This document shows, in pieces, positions 44,808-58,767 of a DNA stretch of 64,000 bases. The translations under genes and the position numbers were made by a program. Under the pieces are notes generated by a model that was not told the DNA's origin, made no database searches, and saw nothing but the letters and a program-made list of their open reading frames with translations. The DNA comes from Ceratothoa steindachneri (Eukaryota > Arthropoda > Malacostraca > Isopoda > Cymothoidae). The stretch is from contig OZ018324.1 in assembly GCA_963969495.1 (NCBI GenBank), positions 143,754,355 to 143,818,354 of the forward strand, read 5' to 3'. The stretch's first letter is position 1. Each line of letters begins with the position of its first letter.

Positions 44808-46200
44808 TTTTTTTTTTCGAAAGGGCTATCTGGCGACTGCCCACTTGGGCATAAGTCGCCGCAAACAAACAGCCGAGTTCTAGGCTACTTTAAAATAAAA
44901 AAAATTAAGAGAAACAACAATAAAAACGGGATAACAATCAGGGAGCAAGCTCCGGCGTCGGGGAGAGGTCCCCCTCCCCCTGGCGCAGGAGCCTGTGACC
45001 TACAAACAAAAACAACCAACAATAACAAAAAAAAACAAGTTAAATAGAAGGGAGAAGGCCGGCCTCCCCCAAAAAGTCAACAAGTCCAGCAGTCATGGTG
45101 CACGCACTCGTCCCGAGTACAAGGCACAGGTGGTAGCGACCCCGCCCATCCCGGTACCGGGACAGGTAACGTGCGCGAAGATCACCCAGACTGGGACATT
45201 CAACAAGAATGTGCCGAACAGTCTGGGGGATGGCGCAGTCGTCGCAATAGGGCACAGGCGAGCGCTCCATCAAATAGCGATGCGTCACACGAGTGTGTCC
45301 GATTCGGAGACGACAGAAAGTGACCTGAAGCCGTCGCGGCATTGGATGATAGGCCTATCGAAACAGTCGCAGCGCAATGGCACGCAAATTTAAGTTCCCT
45401 TCAACCGTCTTCCATCTTCTTTGCCAAGCAGTCCGAAGAGCTGCCCGTATTCCTGCCATGTAGTCGGTGTGAGGAAGAACGAAACGCTGGTCCGGTTGCA
45501 GAGTCTTCGCGGACTCTTTGGCGACCTCATCGGCGCGCTCATTCCCCGCAATTATTACATGTCCAGGAACCCAGCAGAAGATAACCTCGACATCTGCCCC
45601 GCGCGCCAAAACCGTGGCGTCACGGATATCGCGAACCAGGGGATGCGGAGATTTCAATGCCCCGAGAGCACTCAGGGCGCTTTGTGAGTTGCTATAGATC
45701 ACAATCTGGTCTCCGAACCGGGCACGTCACGTAATCTCCCGTACCGAGTGGTGTATTGCCACCAGCTCGGCCGTGAAGACAAACGCAGCGCCTGGCAGAG
45801 CCCCGCTGACTTCAAACAGAGGGGTTTCTACATGGAAGCCGACCCCCTCTTGGGACTTGGAGCCATCGGTATACACTGGCACGGTTCCAGCGTGACACGA
45901 GGTGTGCTCCAGAAAGGTTGAACGCAATACTTCCGGCGCCGTACAAGCTTTGGGAGTAGAGGTGTGGCGACAAATAGCCAAATGTGGTACCCTCCAGGGT
46001 GGCGTCCTGGGCGGAACCATGGGCGCCATCGGCCTGAGAGCTATATCTACCTCTCGAAGGAGTTTTCTGGCCCTAAACCCAAAGGGCTTAGGGTATGACT
46101 GGCGTCTCTCGGTGGCATAGGCACCATCGAGATTAGCTGCGGATGCAGTGAGAGCTATTGGCGACTGAGGGAGGCAACCCAGGAAGCAACCTCCCACAGA
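44808..46200 (-). mobile_element. jockey-like LINE, 5'-truncated
   Basis: A minus-strand copy ending in a poly(A) (T run at 44808-44817) preceded by a GC-rich 3' UTR with a hairpin-like GCGACTTATGCCC / GGGCAGTCGCC (about 44831-44862). It contains only the C-terminal RNase H and zinc-finger part of the polyprotein, so about two thirds of the element is missing at its 5' end. The 5' end falls near 46200, where a pyrimidine-rich tandem repeat starts. Confidence 0.8.
45040..46197 (-). pseudogene. jockey-like LINE RNase H and zinc finger
   Basis: One reading frame from 46197 to 45040 with two stops (TGA near 45725, TAG near 45355). RNase H: VPVYTDGSKSQEGVGF supplies the first Asp, AAFVFTAELVAIHHSV the Glu, IYSNSQSALSALGAL has Asn where Asp is required, and WVPGHVIIAGNERADEVAKE supplies the last Asp. 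The C-terminus has CDDCAIPQTVRHILVECPSL, the C-C-H-C finger that follows RNase H in jockey/I-type LINEs. RNase H there removes RNA after first-strand synthesis. The Asp to Asn change and the stops make this copy dead. Confidence 0.85.
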
Positions 46201-46204
46201 GAAA

Positions 46205-46520
46205 CCTTTTTAAGATATAACCTGCTCGCTCTGTTTCAGAATCACCCTACCCTGACTGCTCTTCTCTAGATAGATCCTCTTTGTTCTTCTTCAGATACGC
46301 CTCGTTCGTACTTTTCGTAACATAATCCAAGTTCTCTCTTCTTCAGATACACTCTGCTCGTTCCTCGTAAGATTCAACGTGTTCGTGACTCTTCCCAACC
46401 ACACTATTTGATCTTTTTCTTGAATACCCTATGGTTGACCTTCTTCAAATACAAGCCCGCTTTTTCTTTAGATACACCCTGTTTGCTCTTTTTCAGATAC
46501 AGACTGCTCGTTTTTCTTAA
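46205..46520. repeat. degenerate pyrimidine-rich minisatellite
   Basis: Ten or so imperfect units of 23-32 bp around TTCTTCAGATACACYCTGCTCGTT, for example at 46283, 46343 and 46490. It starts at the 5' edge of the LINE. The unit is diverged and the period irregular. Confidence 0.65.
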
Positions 46521-47003
46521 CTTATATTCGTGAACATCTGATCATTGATACATATTTAATCAACTTATACCTTTTGATAATAAATTTTACCGATTTGTTT
46601 TGATGAATGACTTGAAAGTGGTTGTGGCAAAGCGAATCTGATTTTTCTCTAGATTCGTTGGTTGCTTCAAAATCAAATATTGAAATTAGTGTATTTGAGT
46701 TAGTCTGTGTTGTGATTTTTTGGAGAGGTGGGAAGAGCGTGATACCTTTGAAATTACAAACACCATTTGCAAGAATGCAAGTGTATGGACTATAACTGAG
46801 CATACATTGAAACCTACATGTGTCAATATTCTATTATCTTTATTTAGAAGGGCCCCAATGACTCCCGTGCCTACCAATCAAATGACATTGCCTAAGAGGC
46901 CAATTGAAACAAGGAGATCTCATCATTTGCACATACGGCAGCAGCAGCAGCACAAGTTTATGAAGAGAGTCCCCTGGGAGTTCAACAACCTAATATATAT
47001 ATT
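46521..47003. other. no recognised feature
   Basis: Includes a CAG-type triplet run (46936-46951). The 105-codon frame 46720-47037 has no recognised domain and runs into the transposon terminus. Confidence 0.4.
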
Positions 47004-47005
47004 TA

Positions 47006-48516
47006 CAACCTTGATCAAAAATATGGGGCAGGTATGAAAAAAATAGAGAATACGAATAAAATCTATTCACATAATAATTGAAAACAATATAATAAACAGT
47101 CGAGTATATCCCATCTATAATTAGTATTTTATATGTTTTCGTTTTGCTTTTATAATCACTTTAATGCATTATAGCATATTGTGCATAAGTATTTGGGGCA
47201 ACATTTTGCCTTTTAATGTGTGCTACAAACGTATTTTCCTATTTTTTCAGTGATTATCTTATTGTTAACTTACAAGAGGTAATTTTTGTTAAAAATGTCT
47301 CCAAAGTAACAGATTCCTGAATCTTAAGGTGCTCAAATCATTGCATTGTTCAGAAATGGATTGTTCCAAGTCAAAATTGCAAGAAAATTGTATTGCTCGA
47401 GAAACGGTGTCCAAACAACCATTAAAAGGTACAAATAGACAAATTCTTTCAAAGCCTGTGAGGGTCAAGGCCGCAAAATATGTACAACTCCGAGGGGAGA
47501 GAGGTTGCTGTAAAAGACATCTCTGACCGATAGGAAAAAAACCTCTTCTGATATAGCTGCTGAGTATCGGGCAGCAACAAACAAAGAGATATCAAGACGT
47601 ACAGCGAGAATAAGGTTATTAGAAGCTAGGCTTAAACAATGAAAGGCTAGAAGGAAACTGTGGCTGTCTCAGCTGAACAAGAAGAAGCGATTGTCCTGGG
47701 TAAAAGAGCATGAAGATTGGACTGATAATGATTGGGCTAAAGTTATTACGTCTAATAAAAGCAACTTTGAGGTAGGTTCCCAACATTAGTTTCCCCCAAT
47801 TTATTACGCTTTTACAGATTTTTATTTGATACGAAAAATGATCAGTAAACTTTGCATATTTCCTGGAGACCTTTGGAACTCTTAGAGGTGTCATATTCGT
47901 GGAAGAGTTGAGGAAGCTTATGAACTGAGATGTTTCTTCTCAACAATGAAATTTGGAGGTGGCAGTGTAATGGTTTTAAGTTGCATGTCTTCTTAAGCTC
48001 CAGAATTGTGTTCACATGTGAGAGCACAATAAATTCCAACACTTAGTCCAGCATGTTAGGCCAGGTTAATCACCCTTCATTAGATAAAGTTTCTAATGAT
48101 GACATACCAGATGTTTTAACCTTCCAACAAGACAATGCTCCATTCCACACATCAAATTGAGTCTCAAAGGATTGGTTTGAAAAGAAATGGGTGACGTTGG
48201 CCCCTTCGATCTCCAAACCTTAATCACATTGAAAATTTGTGGTCACATTTGGGCACAATAGTGAGGGTGCACAAATGTTCCTCAAAAAATTAATTAACAG
48301 CCAAAATTCATGAAGAGTGGCAGAACATTGAACCAATCACCTCTGCTTAATCAGTCACAAGTATGCAAAAACGCATAAAAGCAAAAGGAGGACACATCAA
48401 ATAATAATTGTTGTTAGAATATACGCAAAAATGTTTATTTATATTATGTCAAGTATGAAATAAATGAATTTCAATCATATTCTTCATTTTTTCATACTTG
48501 CCCCATAATATTTGCT
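47006..48516 (+). mobile_element. Tc1-like family B, copy 2
   Basis: Left end after TA (47004-47005): CAACCTTGATCAAAAATATG, matching CAGCCTTAGCCAAAATTATG of copy 1. The right end near 48516 reads, inward, AGCAAATATTATGGGGCAAG and is followed by an A run and a (TA)n tract, so the right TA duplication cannot be read. Length about 1510 bp, opposite orientation to copy 1. Confidence 0.8.
47295..48404 (+). pseudogene. Tc1-like family B transposase, copy 2
   Basis: Starts MSPK followed by a stop, then IIALFRNGLFQVKIARK, NGVQTTIKRYK, TDRKKTSSDIAAEYRAATNK and NKKKRLSWVKEHEDWTDNDW (all DNA-binding and linker blocks of a Tc1-type transposase). The first catalytic position reads VITSNKSNFEV, where SDE is expected, so Asp is now Asn. 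After FGGGSVMVLSCMSS comes DVLTFQQDNAPFHTSN with the second Asp, then NLNHIENLWSHLGTIVRVHK with the third acidic residue (Glu). The tail SMQKRIKAKGGHIK ends at a TAA at 48402-48404. Several frameshifts and stops. Confidence 0.8.
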
Positions 48517-48523
48517 AAAAAAA

Positions 48524-49738
<1,215 letters not shown>

Positions 49739-49739
49739 A

Positions 49740-49835
49740 GAATCAATGAAAAACACAAGCTTTGAAAGAGAACGGCTTTTTTATTCACATGTACAGGACT
49801 AGTTTCGGAGAATTACGCTCCATCATTCAACTGTA
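49740..49835 (-). repeat. 3' end of an unidentified retroelement (minus strand)
   Basis: Read on the minus strand, a short stem-loop GGAGCGTAATTCTCC is followed by CGAAACTAGTCCTGTACATG and TGAATAAAAAAGCC, a layout (stem-loop, CGAAA, short spacer, AATAAA) that recurs at the 3' ends of animal retroelements such as Penelope-like ones. No protein remnant was found upstream (towards 50.7 kb), so identity is open. Confidence 0.3.
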
Positions 49836-52190
49836 CAAAGACTGACAAATTGTTAAATTAACACATTTAATATTTACAAAATAAGCGAACAATTAAAATA
49901 AAGTAAAACAAAATAAAAAGCAATATGCACAAATAACATAGAAGCATTATTTATAAGAAAGGGTTGTAAGGTCACAACAAAGGCGAGTTCAATGAAGATA
50001 GAGCGGAAAATCAGGTCCAAGAGACATGATACTAAAAAAATGGTTGAGAACTTGCGACTCCGAAAGTAAATAATCCAAATAGATAAATTAATAACCAGCA
50101 AGTGTACAAAAAATAAAGTGTTAAACAAAGTTAAAACAAGCTTATAAAAAATAATAGCAAGGGAATGATGAAATATAAGAGAAGTATGAAAGAGTCAAAG
50201 TAGAAAAAATATTTATACAAAATAGCTCAATGGATATTGAAGAGGAATCAAAAATGAATATAATGGTAAAACAGAAAGTTAAAGACAAGTTACTTAAAGA
50301 TAAAATACATACAGGAAAGCGTTATCTTAAGCAGTTGTGTACATTCTCTCTAGGAGTCTCTTAATGCCTCTTCCAGCTGGGATCCAAGCGTCTCGAATTC
50401 CATGCACTTCTGAATTGCTCCTCTCCCGAAGACTGGTTAATCTCCTATACACCCCCCTCCCCCCAGGAAGCATAATGAGATGTATGATGGAGAGGAGAGG
50501 ATCATTTTTCTCGGGAGGCTTTTCTGACCTTTTTGATCCTACTCTGGAGTTTTATACCCAATTGTTCTACACCTTTTTCGGGGCAGCTTCTTCATGTGAT
50601 CTTATGTACAATGCCTGGCTGCTCATTATCTTTTCTTGTATCCTTTATTTGGCTTAGTGGAATACGTAATGTATTTGTGAGCATGTTTAAAACCTATATA
50701 CAATCATGTTAGAGAAATTGGACTGTTATTTTCAATGTTGCTGCTATGTAGGCTAAGTGTCGCTCTCCCTATTGTATTTCCCTAAAGAGAATGAAAATTC
50801 CATACATAGCAAAACCAAGTACGCTATCAGTTCCCAACATGAGAAGACAGAGTGACTCAGGTTGAAGAATAAAGATACGTAAATTTAATTTAACACAATT
50901 TTAGTGAGTAGCTTGTTGACCATTTGACTCGCTTAACTGCAACTTCGGCTATTGATTTCTTTGCTCACAGAAATGAAATTCATGATATCTCCGCGACAAC
51001 TTTAAAAATCTCTATTGGGCCAAATTGGCAAAACAAGGCTCTTATTATTCTATACAATTTCTTTTGTCTATTTTCAGCACGATAAAGTTTGGGAAAATTC
51101 ATTTTCTATTAATAAACGTTGCAAATAGACTCCATTTTCGTACATATACCCTGTTGCTCTAGTGCTTTCAACTAAATGATTTTTTTACTAGCACTTACTT
51201 GGGTTACCATTAGTATAAATCTATCTAAAAGTAAAAACAAAAGTTTTTAATAAATCAACATGTATAATAGATTCTCTCTAGGATTTTCGTCAGTGCTGTA
51301 TCGGAGTCTAAGGTTATGCGAACTTTCTAGTTCGATGGTGGAAGTCGGTAAATCGTTTCAGATACATATATGGAAACCGAGAAAAAGAAAGGTTTTCTGG
51401 TTAATAGGATTTACTATTAAACTCACTCAATATTTACATGAAAATCGTATTCATTTTTCAGTGTTAAAAGTTTGAAAAAGCAAAATAGGTAAAGAAAACC
51501 CATTTTTCTAAACCAGTCATGGATTTTGGGGGATCTTCATCTGTTGAAAAAAGTCAATATATATTCCGCTAAAGGATGTGAAGATTAACATAAAAAATGA
51601 GAAGCGATAAAGATAAAGAGATGTTTTTATTTAAAAAGAAAACGTAATCAGAATGTCATACGAGGTAATATTTTACCAACATTTATATAGATTTTGGCCC
51701 TCATACGGCTTATGTAAACATATCCTTGGATTTTATATTTCATATTTTTAAGATTGACGTGAGAAATTACTTTTGGGAATAAGAATACTACCTATTTGCT
51801 ATAGGTTTTCTGAGGGAATTCACTTTAGGAAACATTGCACAATCCTATTTCAGTATATAATAGCCAGTATGATGTGTTTATTTATTTATTTGTAATTTGA
51901 TCATTTTGAGGGGTTTCATCGTTATACTATATCTATAAATAAAAGTGTACAAAAGTAATGGGTTAAAACTAAAGAAATAATTAATTTAATCAAATACGAG
52001 ATAGAAAGAGTGTATAAATAAAATAATAAAAGTAAAGTTCATACTTATTTATAGGTAAGATTTAACTACCTACACCTCGAAAAATCCTTTATCTAACAAT
52101 ACAAAATTATTTATAAAAGTCTTAAGGATCAAACTTATACTAATACTCTACTAATTTCTCAAATAATGAGTGGAAAAAGTTAAAATCTCT
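49836..52190. other. no recognised gene
   Basis: A-rich on the plus strand up to 50300, then mixed. Frames 50337-50657 (106 codons, +) and 49874-50128 (84 codons, -) show no known domain. Confidence 0.4.
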
Positions 52191-53740
52191 ACATGACAAA
52201 CTCTCCCATGACGACCAAAGGAGATCCCATCGTGCTTTAATTCTCTTCGAGGCAAATCTTGTGGCCATACATGAGTTGATGCCTGATTTTTATGGAATTC
52301 AAGGGACTAGTTTTGATTTGAGAAGCGAAATCAAAGGACTTGTTTATTTCTTTGCACCGTAGCCTCTTTCGCCTTTTACCTAGAAGAAATATGTGTTATT
52401 GTTTACTCTTTGGAGAGATGCGAGTGTTAAAGGTTTTAATTCCTCCGCAGCCTCTTGGAGATACTATCCATGAAATTGATATAGACGTGAGCCGTATAAC
52501 ACCATATAGGTGAAAGTTCAATATGATTCAGAACCAACCTACCACGCAGCCTCCTCTTCCATAACATGACATACTACTACTTGACGGCAAGAAAGACAGA
52601 GACAACGTGACGTTCAACGCTGACAACAACTACTGTAGGATTAGTGAGGGGCGCTTTCCCCTCAGAAATCTTTTATTACGCCTTGTCAATGATATCTACC
52701 AGTCATTAACTACTGATTTCAACTCTAAATTGAAAGAATAATATAAGATATATGAAAAAGTCTGGCCATGTAAACTGATCAGTGGTAGCTACTATATCAG
52801 GATGGAAGCAGGAGAGGCTCCATAATCCTTTATTCATATATGTTTGTAAAATGTCCACAAACGGTATATATTCTTACGTCCAGTTATCTTATTTAGAGTT
52901 AATCCATGCACGTTCCTTTCAATTTGCTCGCAGATAGATTTCGACCCTTATCAATCACCTATCTTCAAAGATTGAACATTGACAAAGTTTTCATCAATAT
53001 AATCAGAATAATGAGAGGAGGGGAAGAAAGGAGTGTATCATTTGATTTTACCTCCCTATTCACATATTTTCAATTGATACTCGCTCAGAATCATGGATGT
53101 ATTTCTCCATTGCCTTAAAAGGGAGCAAAATTTACTTAACAACAGTCGTCCAAACGAAACACACACTTTGTCCCAACACCTGGATTCCCAACACCTAAAT
53201 CAAGATTTGAATAACCTGCCCACAACTCCTTTCACGTACCAAAATATTTGGGAGAGGTGTATGGATCACAGGTTGGTAACGGCAAAACCAAAATACGAGC
53301 TTTTCTCACCCTTATAATAAGTTTTATCCTAAAAGTAAAATTCATTAAGAACGTGGCTGTAAACTCAACCTCCAATTTCAGGATGTGTTAGATCTAAAGA
53401 ATAAAACAGAACTCTTCGCAAGAGAGTATACCAAAAAGTCTCATGCTCACACAATACTAGATTTGATCTGATTCCAGCCATTCACGTATATATAGTGAAA
53501 GGTGTTTACTCTCTTGATATGGGCGGAAGAAGAAAAAAACAGAGGTTGCTTTTTCTTTTACCTGCTTATCCCTGACATTTCTGAAAACTGCTAAGGAAAA
53601 GAGGTGCCATAATAACAGCGCAAACTCAATAGCGACAGGTAGAGTATTTGGTGTATCAAAATTTGAGGAGTCGGCGAACGAATGGGACTTGATTGACAAG
53701 ACAACGAGATGAGGTATAATTTTAAGAGAGCTTTGTATCT
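52191..53740 (+). other. coding-like but unidentified stretch
   Basis: In one plus-strand frame around 52650-52820 the translation is unusually protein-like (ISEGRFPLRNLLLRLVNDIY, then KVWPCKLISGSYYIRMEAGE with a stop between), and 53093-53317 is open for 74 codons. I cannot assign it. It may be a remnant of a transposon open reading frame. An unmarked host exon cannot be excluded. Confidence 0.25.
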
Positions 53741-56540
53741 TTGGAATTGCTGCTTATGTGGTCGTAGATTTATGCAGTGTTTAACCCTTCTCTTCTAACC
53801 TAACCTAAATTAGGTTTGTTTATAAGAATAGAGTTCAATCTTGTGAAAATCTAAGAGTCACAGCAAAATAGTCTAAAAATAGGATTTTCACTAAACCTTG
53901 CCTTGCTCGTTTGTCTCTGACGTTACTTGTGCTCATCAAAAATAATAGCGTTAATCCTAACCCTTATGGTATAGATTTGGCCATAAACCCATAACAAATT
54001 ACGCAGCCAACTCACTAGAATAAGAATATGGTGGATGACAAGAACAATTTATACATAGGTTACAAGAACACATGCAGCAGCTGTCCCATAAAAGACGTAT
54101 AAAATGGATGAAATGTCTGTGATCAGAATAGAGGAATATTAGAGGGCCTCCCGCATAAATGCCCTAACAGCCATGTAGCTCTTTATCCTCTTTCTGGAGG
54201 AGATATTCTTAAGGAGAGATATAAAAATAAATGTAAGAATTTTTTGGTAACCTGACTCTCAGTCTAGGAAAGTTCGATAAACTTTTAATTTAAAAAAAAC
54301 AACAACATATGTAACTCTGCAGAAAGTCCATGAGTAGAGATGTGACTATAAAGTAGTGATGATGGGGGAAGTTAAAATAGATGGAACATAGATAGGCACA
54401 ATTCCTCATCAATTATAGAGACAGGAAAGCGAAAGAGTATAGGCTTTAAGGGAGACAGGGAAGCGCCACTCAAGTTCTCAAGCACAGCATTGTTTTCGTA
54501 AACTACAATTGACACAACATTTTGTGGTGATTCAAGTGTATCACTAACCTGTAATTATTTTATGATTAATTAGCCTTTTTTATATATATTAGAATTCTCC
54601 TTTTCTCATACTATTATCTAATATCTTTGGAGCTATTTTAATTTATTTTCCTAGTTGCCCTTTCCAACTCTTTTACTACTCCTTAGTGTATTTGTCATTT
54701 ACGTTATTTTCATTTGTTTTTCTCTGAGGTTCATATCTCAAACCAAGTTTCCTAGTTTCATAACTTCTGTACCTGGTTTTCCTCCTTACCTGGAGTGAAC
54801 TCAGCTTTATTTCTTGTTACGCCTGAAAAATAACTACCTAAGAAGATTTAATTTGAAAAACAACTATGAGTGTCGTCTAACCCAGATCGAAACACAAGCT
54901 GGTACCGTTAATACCATAAAGGTAGGCACATACAAAAGGGACAATAAATCAAATATTGGTGAAGAGAATGAAGGCAAGATTGAGAAGATGCTCGTAGAGA
55001 ATAAAAGTTGTTTGTGTATCCCTCAACTGTGTCACGTTAACATAACTCCGAAGTATTAAGTTTGGAAGCGAACCAGACAGTTTCAAACAAAACATTTGCC
55101 AAACAAATAATAATTATTTCGTCCTTTTCCAGTGAACAATGGAAGCTTAAGTGCAAACAACAAAAGAAAGAATTATCTCGAACTAAAAGGAATTCGTTCA
55201 TCTACTCTCCCTTATAAAGATCAAAGAAACGGGAGTGTTAAAGAGGTATAAATAAATCTCTTTTCTTTTTAACCAAAAATGAAGGAGAGAGAGAATAAAC
55301 CATAGAGCCTTACAAGCAGTACAAACACTCTTAAGGTGCTCACCTAGACTAATAAAAAACTCGCGATATTAGAACCGATTAAGACTAAGTACACAAACCA
55401 AGTCCCAAAGAACATGACCACAATAGTTACTACATGAAAAAGAACCCATTTTGTGAATAATAAACCATATATGAATCAAATTTGCCACCCCATGGGACAA
55501 TATAGATGGCAAAGATGGGTGTTTATAATATTAACAAAAGTAAAATAATGAGAACTAAATTGAAGACTCAATTAATCAAAGTTTGCTTATGGAAACAATG
55601 GGGAAGGCAATGGAAAGCCGTGGCAAAAAGCATGTAATAAAATTTGGAAAACAAATTGAAATCAATTAGCAAAGTAAAGTGTAAGGACTAAAGCTTTCAC
55701 ACCTACAGAAAATATATAAAAAGGCATTCAATGCAACACCAATGACATGCATAACAGTTCATTGCAGGAACAGGACACTTTACACAAAATACTTACTTAC
55801 TCCCCCCCCTCCCCCAGCTTTCACGTTTGTTGCATATTTTTACTCTGATATTTTTAAAATTCATATTTGGCTAAACCCCCCAGCAAGCACAGAACATGTT
55901 TTTCTGCGATTCTGTAGTGAAGCTCTAATGATAAATCTATATTCTCCAATTGTTGTAATGAGCTTCTTGACACAGGTCTCCTTTGATGCAAAGCTCTTAG
56001 TCTCTTGATGGCGTTTTACAATGGCTAGCACAGCTTAGCTGAACATTGAATTTATACTTTGTAATAATAATTTTCGTTTCAATTCCTGAAATCTATAAGT
56101 ATAGAAAATTTTAAAATCGTTCTTCCCTAAATTACACCATTGAACATAGCCAAGATAACCAATTATTATCATTTTAGATACATTAACTAGAACTCTTAAT
56201 GACATGATAACAACCAAAGAATTTGTCAAAGCCACCAATCCTGCCCTTTGCAAGAATGCAGTAAGTGAATCCTATAAACGCTACAAGATGAGCGTAATTA
56301 CATCGTGTATCAATTGTGCCTTCACTCATTGCACCCCATAGAAGAAAACACTTAATGAGTTTAAATAGCCAGACAGGCACTTGTTAATAACGGATTTTTC
56401 AATAACGAAGTACAGACAGCAATTGGGAATAAAATGGACTGATGGTACCTTAAATATACTCGAACCGCCAAAATGAGGACACGAAACCTCATAAGTCTTC
56501 TTTACAAGAATATTATGATTACAGAATACCGAACTAGTGA
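53741..56540. other. no recognised gene
   Basis: AT-rich with only short frames. The frames at 54814-55059, 55742-56008 and 56183-56380 show no domain that I recognise. Confidence 0.4.
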
Positions 56541-57029
56541 GAGCTTAACCCTTGAAAGGACATAAGAAAATCAGCATTATTATTTTAGAAAAATGTTATA
56601 GACTGGCTGCATATGAGTAGTAGTTAATGTTTTTAATTAAAAAATATATAATATTTCTTACATTATGAAAATATTGAAAGGCACATATGCGTGCCATTGA
56701 GCCTCAGGGGCAATTATTTATGCTTTACAAGAATTTTCACCTTTGCTGCTTATAATAACATTTTCTATTAATATTATCAGGATGGAAAACAATATTATAA
56801 CGTAATTGGATTTATTAAACATTTAAAAACAGTTAAAATATTTATGTATATGATTTTCCAAAATATGTGTTACTTATTTCCATTTTCAATTATTTATATA
56901 AAAAATATGTATAATGCAAGAAAAATCATTATTGAATGCGTATAATTCAAACTAAAAATAACAAATGTATATACAACATTAAACACTTTACAATTATTCA
57001 TGGTATTTTTCACGGCAATTTCTATCATT

Positions 57030-58503
57030 TACCTAACAAAGGTACATAGGTATCACATTCAACGCACATATTAGTGGTTCTGCTATAAATTTTATTTTTA
57101 GTTCACACTTTGCAACGTTGTCTGCGATCAGATTTTCGCATTGAATGTGTTGGTGTGGGTGATTGTAGATTTTATCTTGTTTTGGGGGGTTGACAGCAAG
57201 AGAAGCTGATGGTGAGGGGTCTTTTTCTGTTGGAGTAGTTTCCAATCAACCTAAGGGCCACAATTCTTCTGAATGTTTTTGCAGTAACATTTTCAATATT
57301 TGACGTTCTTTCCAATTTGCAGAACACGATGAAGGCATTATTTATTGCAATATCAACAAGATCAAAAACTACTCATAGGAAATATTCAACTATTGACCTA
57401 TGGTCAAACTGATAAGTTACTTTTTTTGTCCATTGTACCGAAACAGGAAATGCCGATATAAAATTCGACATGTGCACGGCTTTATTGTCCATCCACTATA
57501 CATTAAAAATGCCATTTGATTGAAAACAAGAGATATCCCCTTTTTGCATGTCTTTATCAGAATGTACCAATGATCTTGGAATATTTTTTTCTGTTCATTC
57601 GTACCCTTCCTGAACTATTTAGATTTTTTTGGGATAACATGGATTGGAGCGAAGCCGAATTGAAAAAATTATGTATAAAAATGTTACAACCAATAAATTT
57701 TTTCTGTAGGTTTTAGAACAACTTCTTTGCCAAATCGATATTCTGTTTTTTACATATCTTTTACCAGTATAGAGGTCAAATTTAAACAAATACCCTGATT
57801 TAGAATCACATCTGCACCACATTTTGAAACCTCATTCATTTTTTCTTCCTTTTACATATTGTCTTAGGATATTATGCCCCTTAACTTTAATCAAGTGCTC
57901 GTCAATTGATTTACATTTACTAGGATTCATGTCAGATAAAAATGTTTGGTTGAAATGATCTAATATAGTTCTGACTTTCTAAGCTCTATCGTGTAATGCA
58001 TCAGCTCGTGCTTTCATTTGATCACTGTTGTTAAAGTGTAATAAAGATCTAATTTCTTCCAACCTCTTTAAAGTCATCAGATTAGATATAAATGCAACCC
58101 CAAGATCTGGTTCACTTGACCAATAATCTCTACTTGATGGCAGAACATGATATCCCATCACTATGTTCATTCAAATAAACGATATCATTTCTTCCAGATT
58201 AGTTGTAAATACATGACCTTTTTGTTTACTACACAATGTAGTTTGAGGAATTACAATTTCATTTAGTAAAACATCAAAACTAGCTACGTTGTTAAATATT
58301 TCATAAGGATTTGGATCATCACTCAGATTGATAGACACTTTTCCGTAATCATAGACTTCCAAATTATCAGGGTTCTCAAGAGATGTTATTATTTCTTCAT
58401 TTGATACTCTCTTCCATCTAAAAGTTGCAATCTCACTTGAAGTTTGATGTAAAGTAGCATCAAGTAGGCTACTACTGGACTCAGAGCTTTGTTTTATAAT
58501 CAT
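57030..58503 (-). pseudogene. piggyBac transposase pseudogene
   Basis: Minus strand from MIIKQSSESSSSLLDATLHQ. Then NPYEIFNNVASFDVLLNEIV and QKGHVFTTNLEEMISFI, a stop, MGYHVLPSSRDYWSSEPDLG, and RLEEIRSLLHFNNSDQ. The first catalytic Asp is in KSIDEHLIKVKG (about 57920-57885), followed by KMWCRCDSKSGYLFKFDLYT. Later blocks are in other frames: DKDMQKGDISCFQSNGIFNV, a WMDNKAVHMSNF block, and near the C-terminus the cysteine-rich end with MCVECDTYVPL. Order and spacing are those of piggyBac family proteins of about 500-600 residues. At least three frameshifts and several stops inactivate it. These enzymes cut at TTAA. Confidence 0.8.
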
Positions 58504-58767
58504 AGGCAGATGGTTAGGGTTCTATTATTACATTTATGCCTTCAGTCAGCTGGTCATTTTGAGTATCTTGTAAATCTTGTTTCTATAAAATTCATATCTT
58601 CTTCATCAAATACAGCTACATCTGCATGTATCACTGTGATCACATGATTATAATTGCTGGACATCATTTTCTTGAAAGAACAAAGTGTCTACTTTGCTCT
58701 GACATCCTGTATCTGTAATATAATGAGGATTGCCCAATAACATAATTTAAATTTGTAATATTGTTAA

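Noticed and set aside
45421..46120. Plus-strand frames of 72-88 codons
   Set aside because: Antisense to the RNase H frame of the jockey-like LINE.
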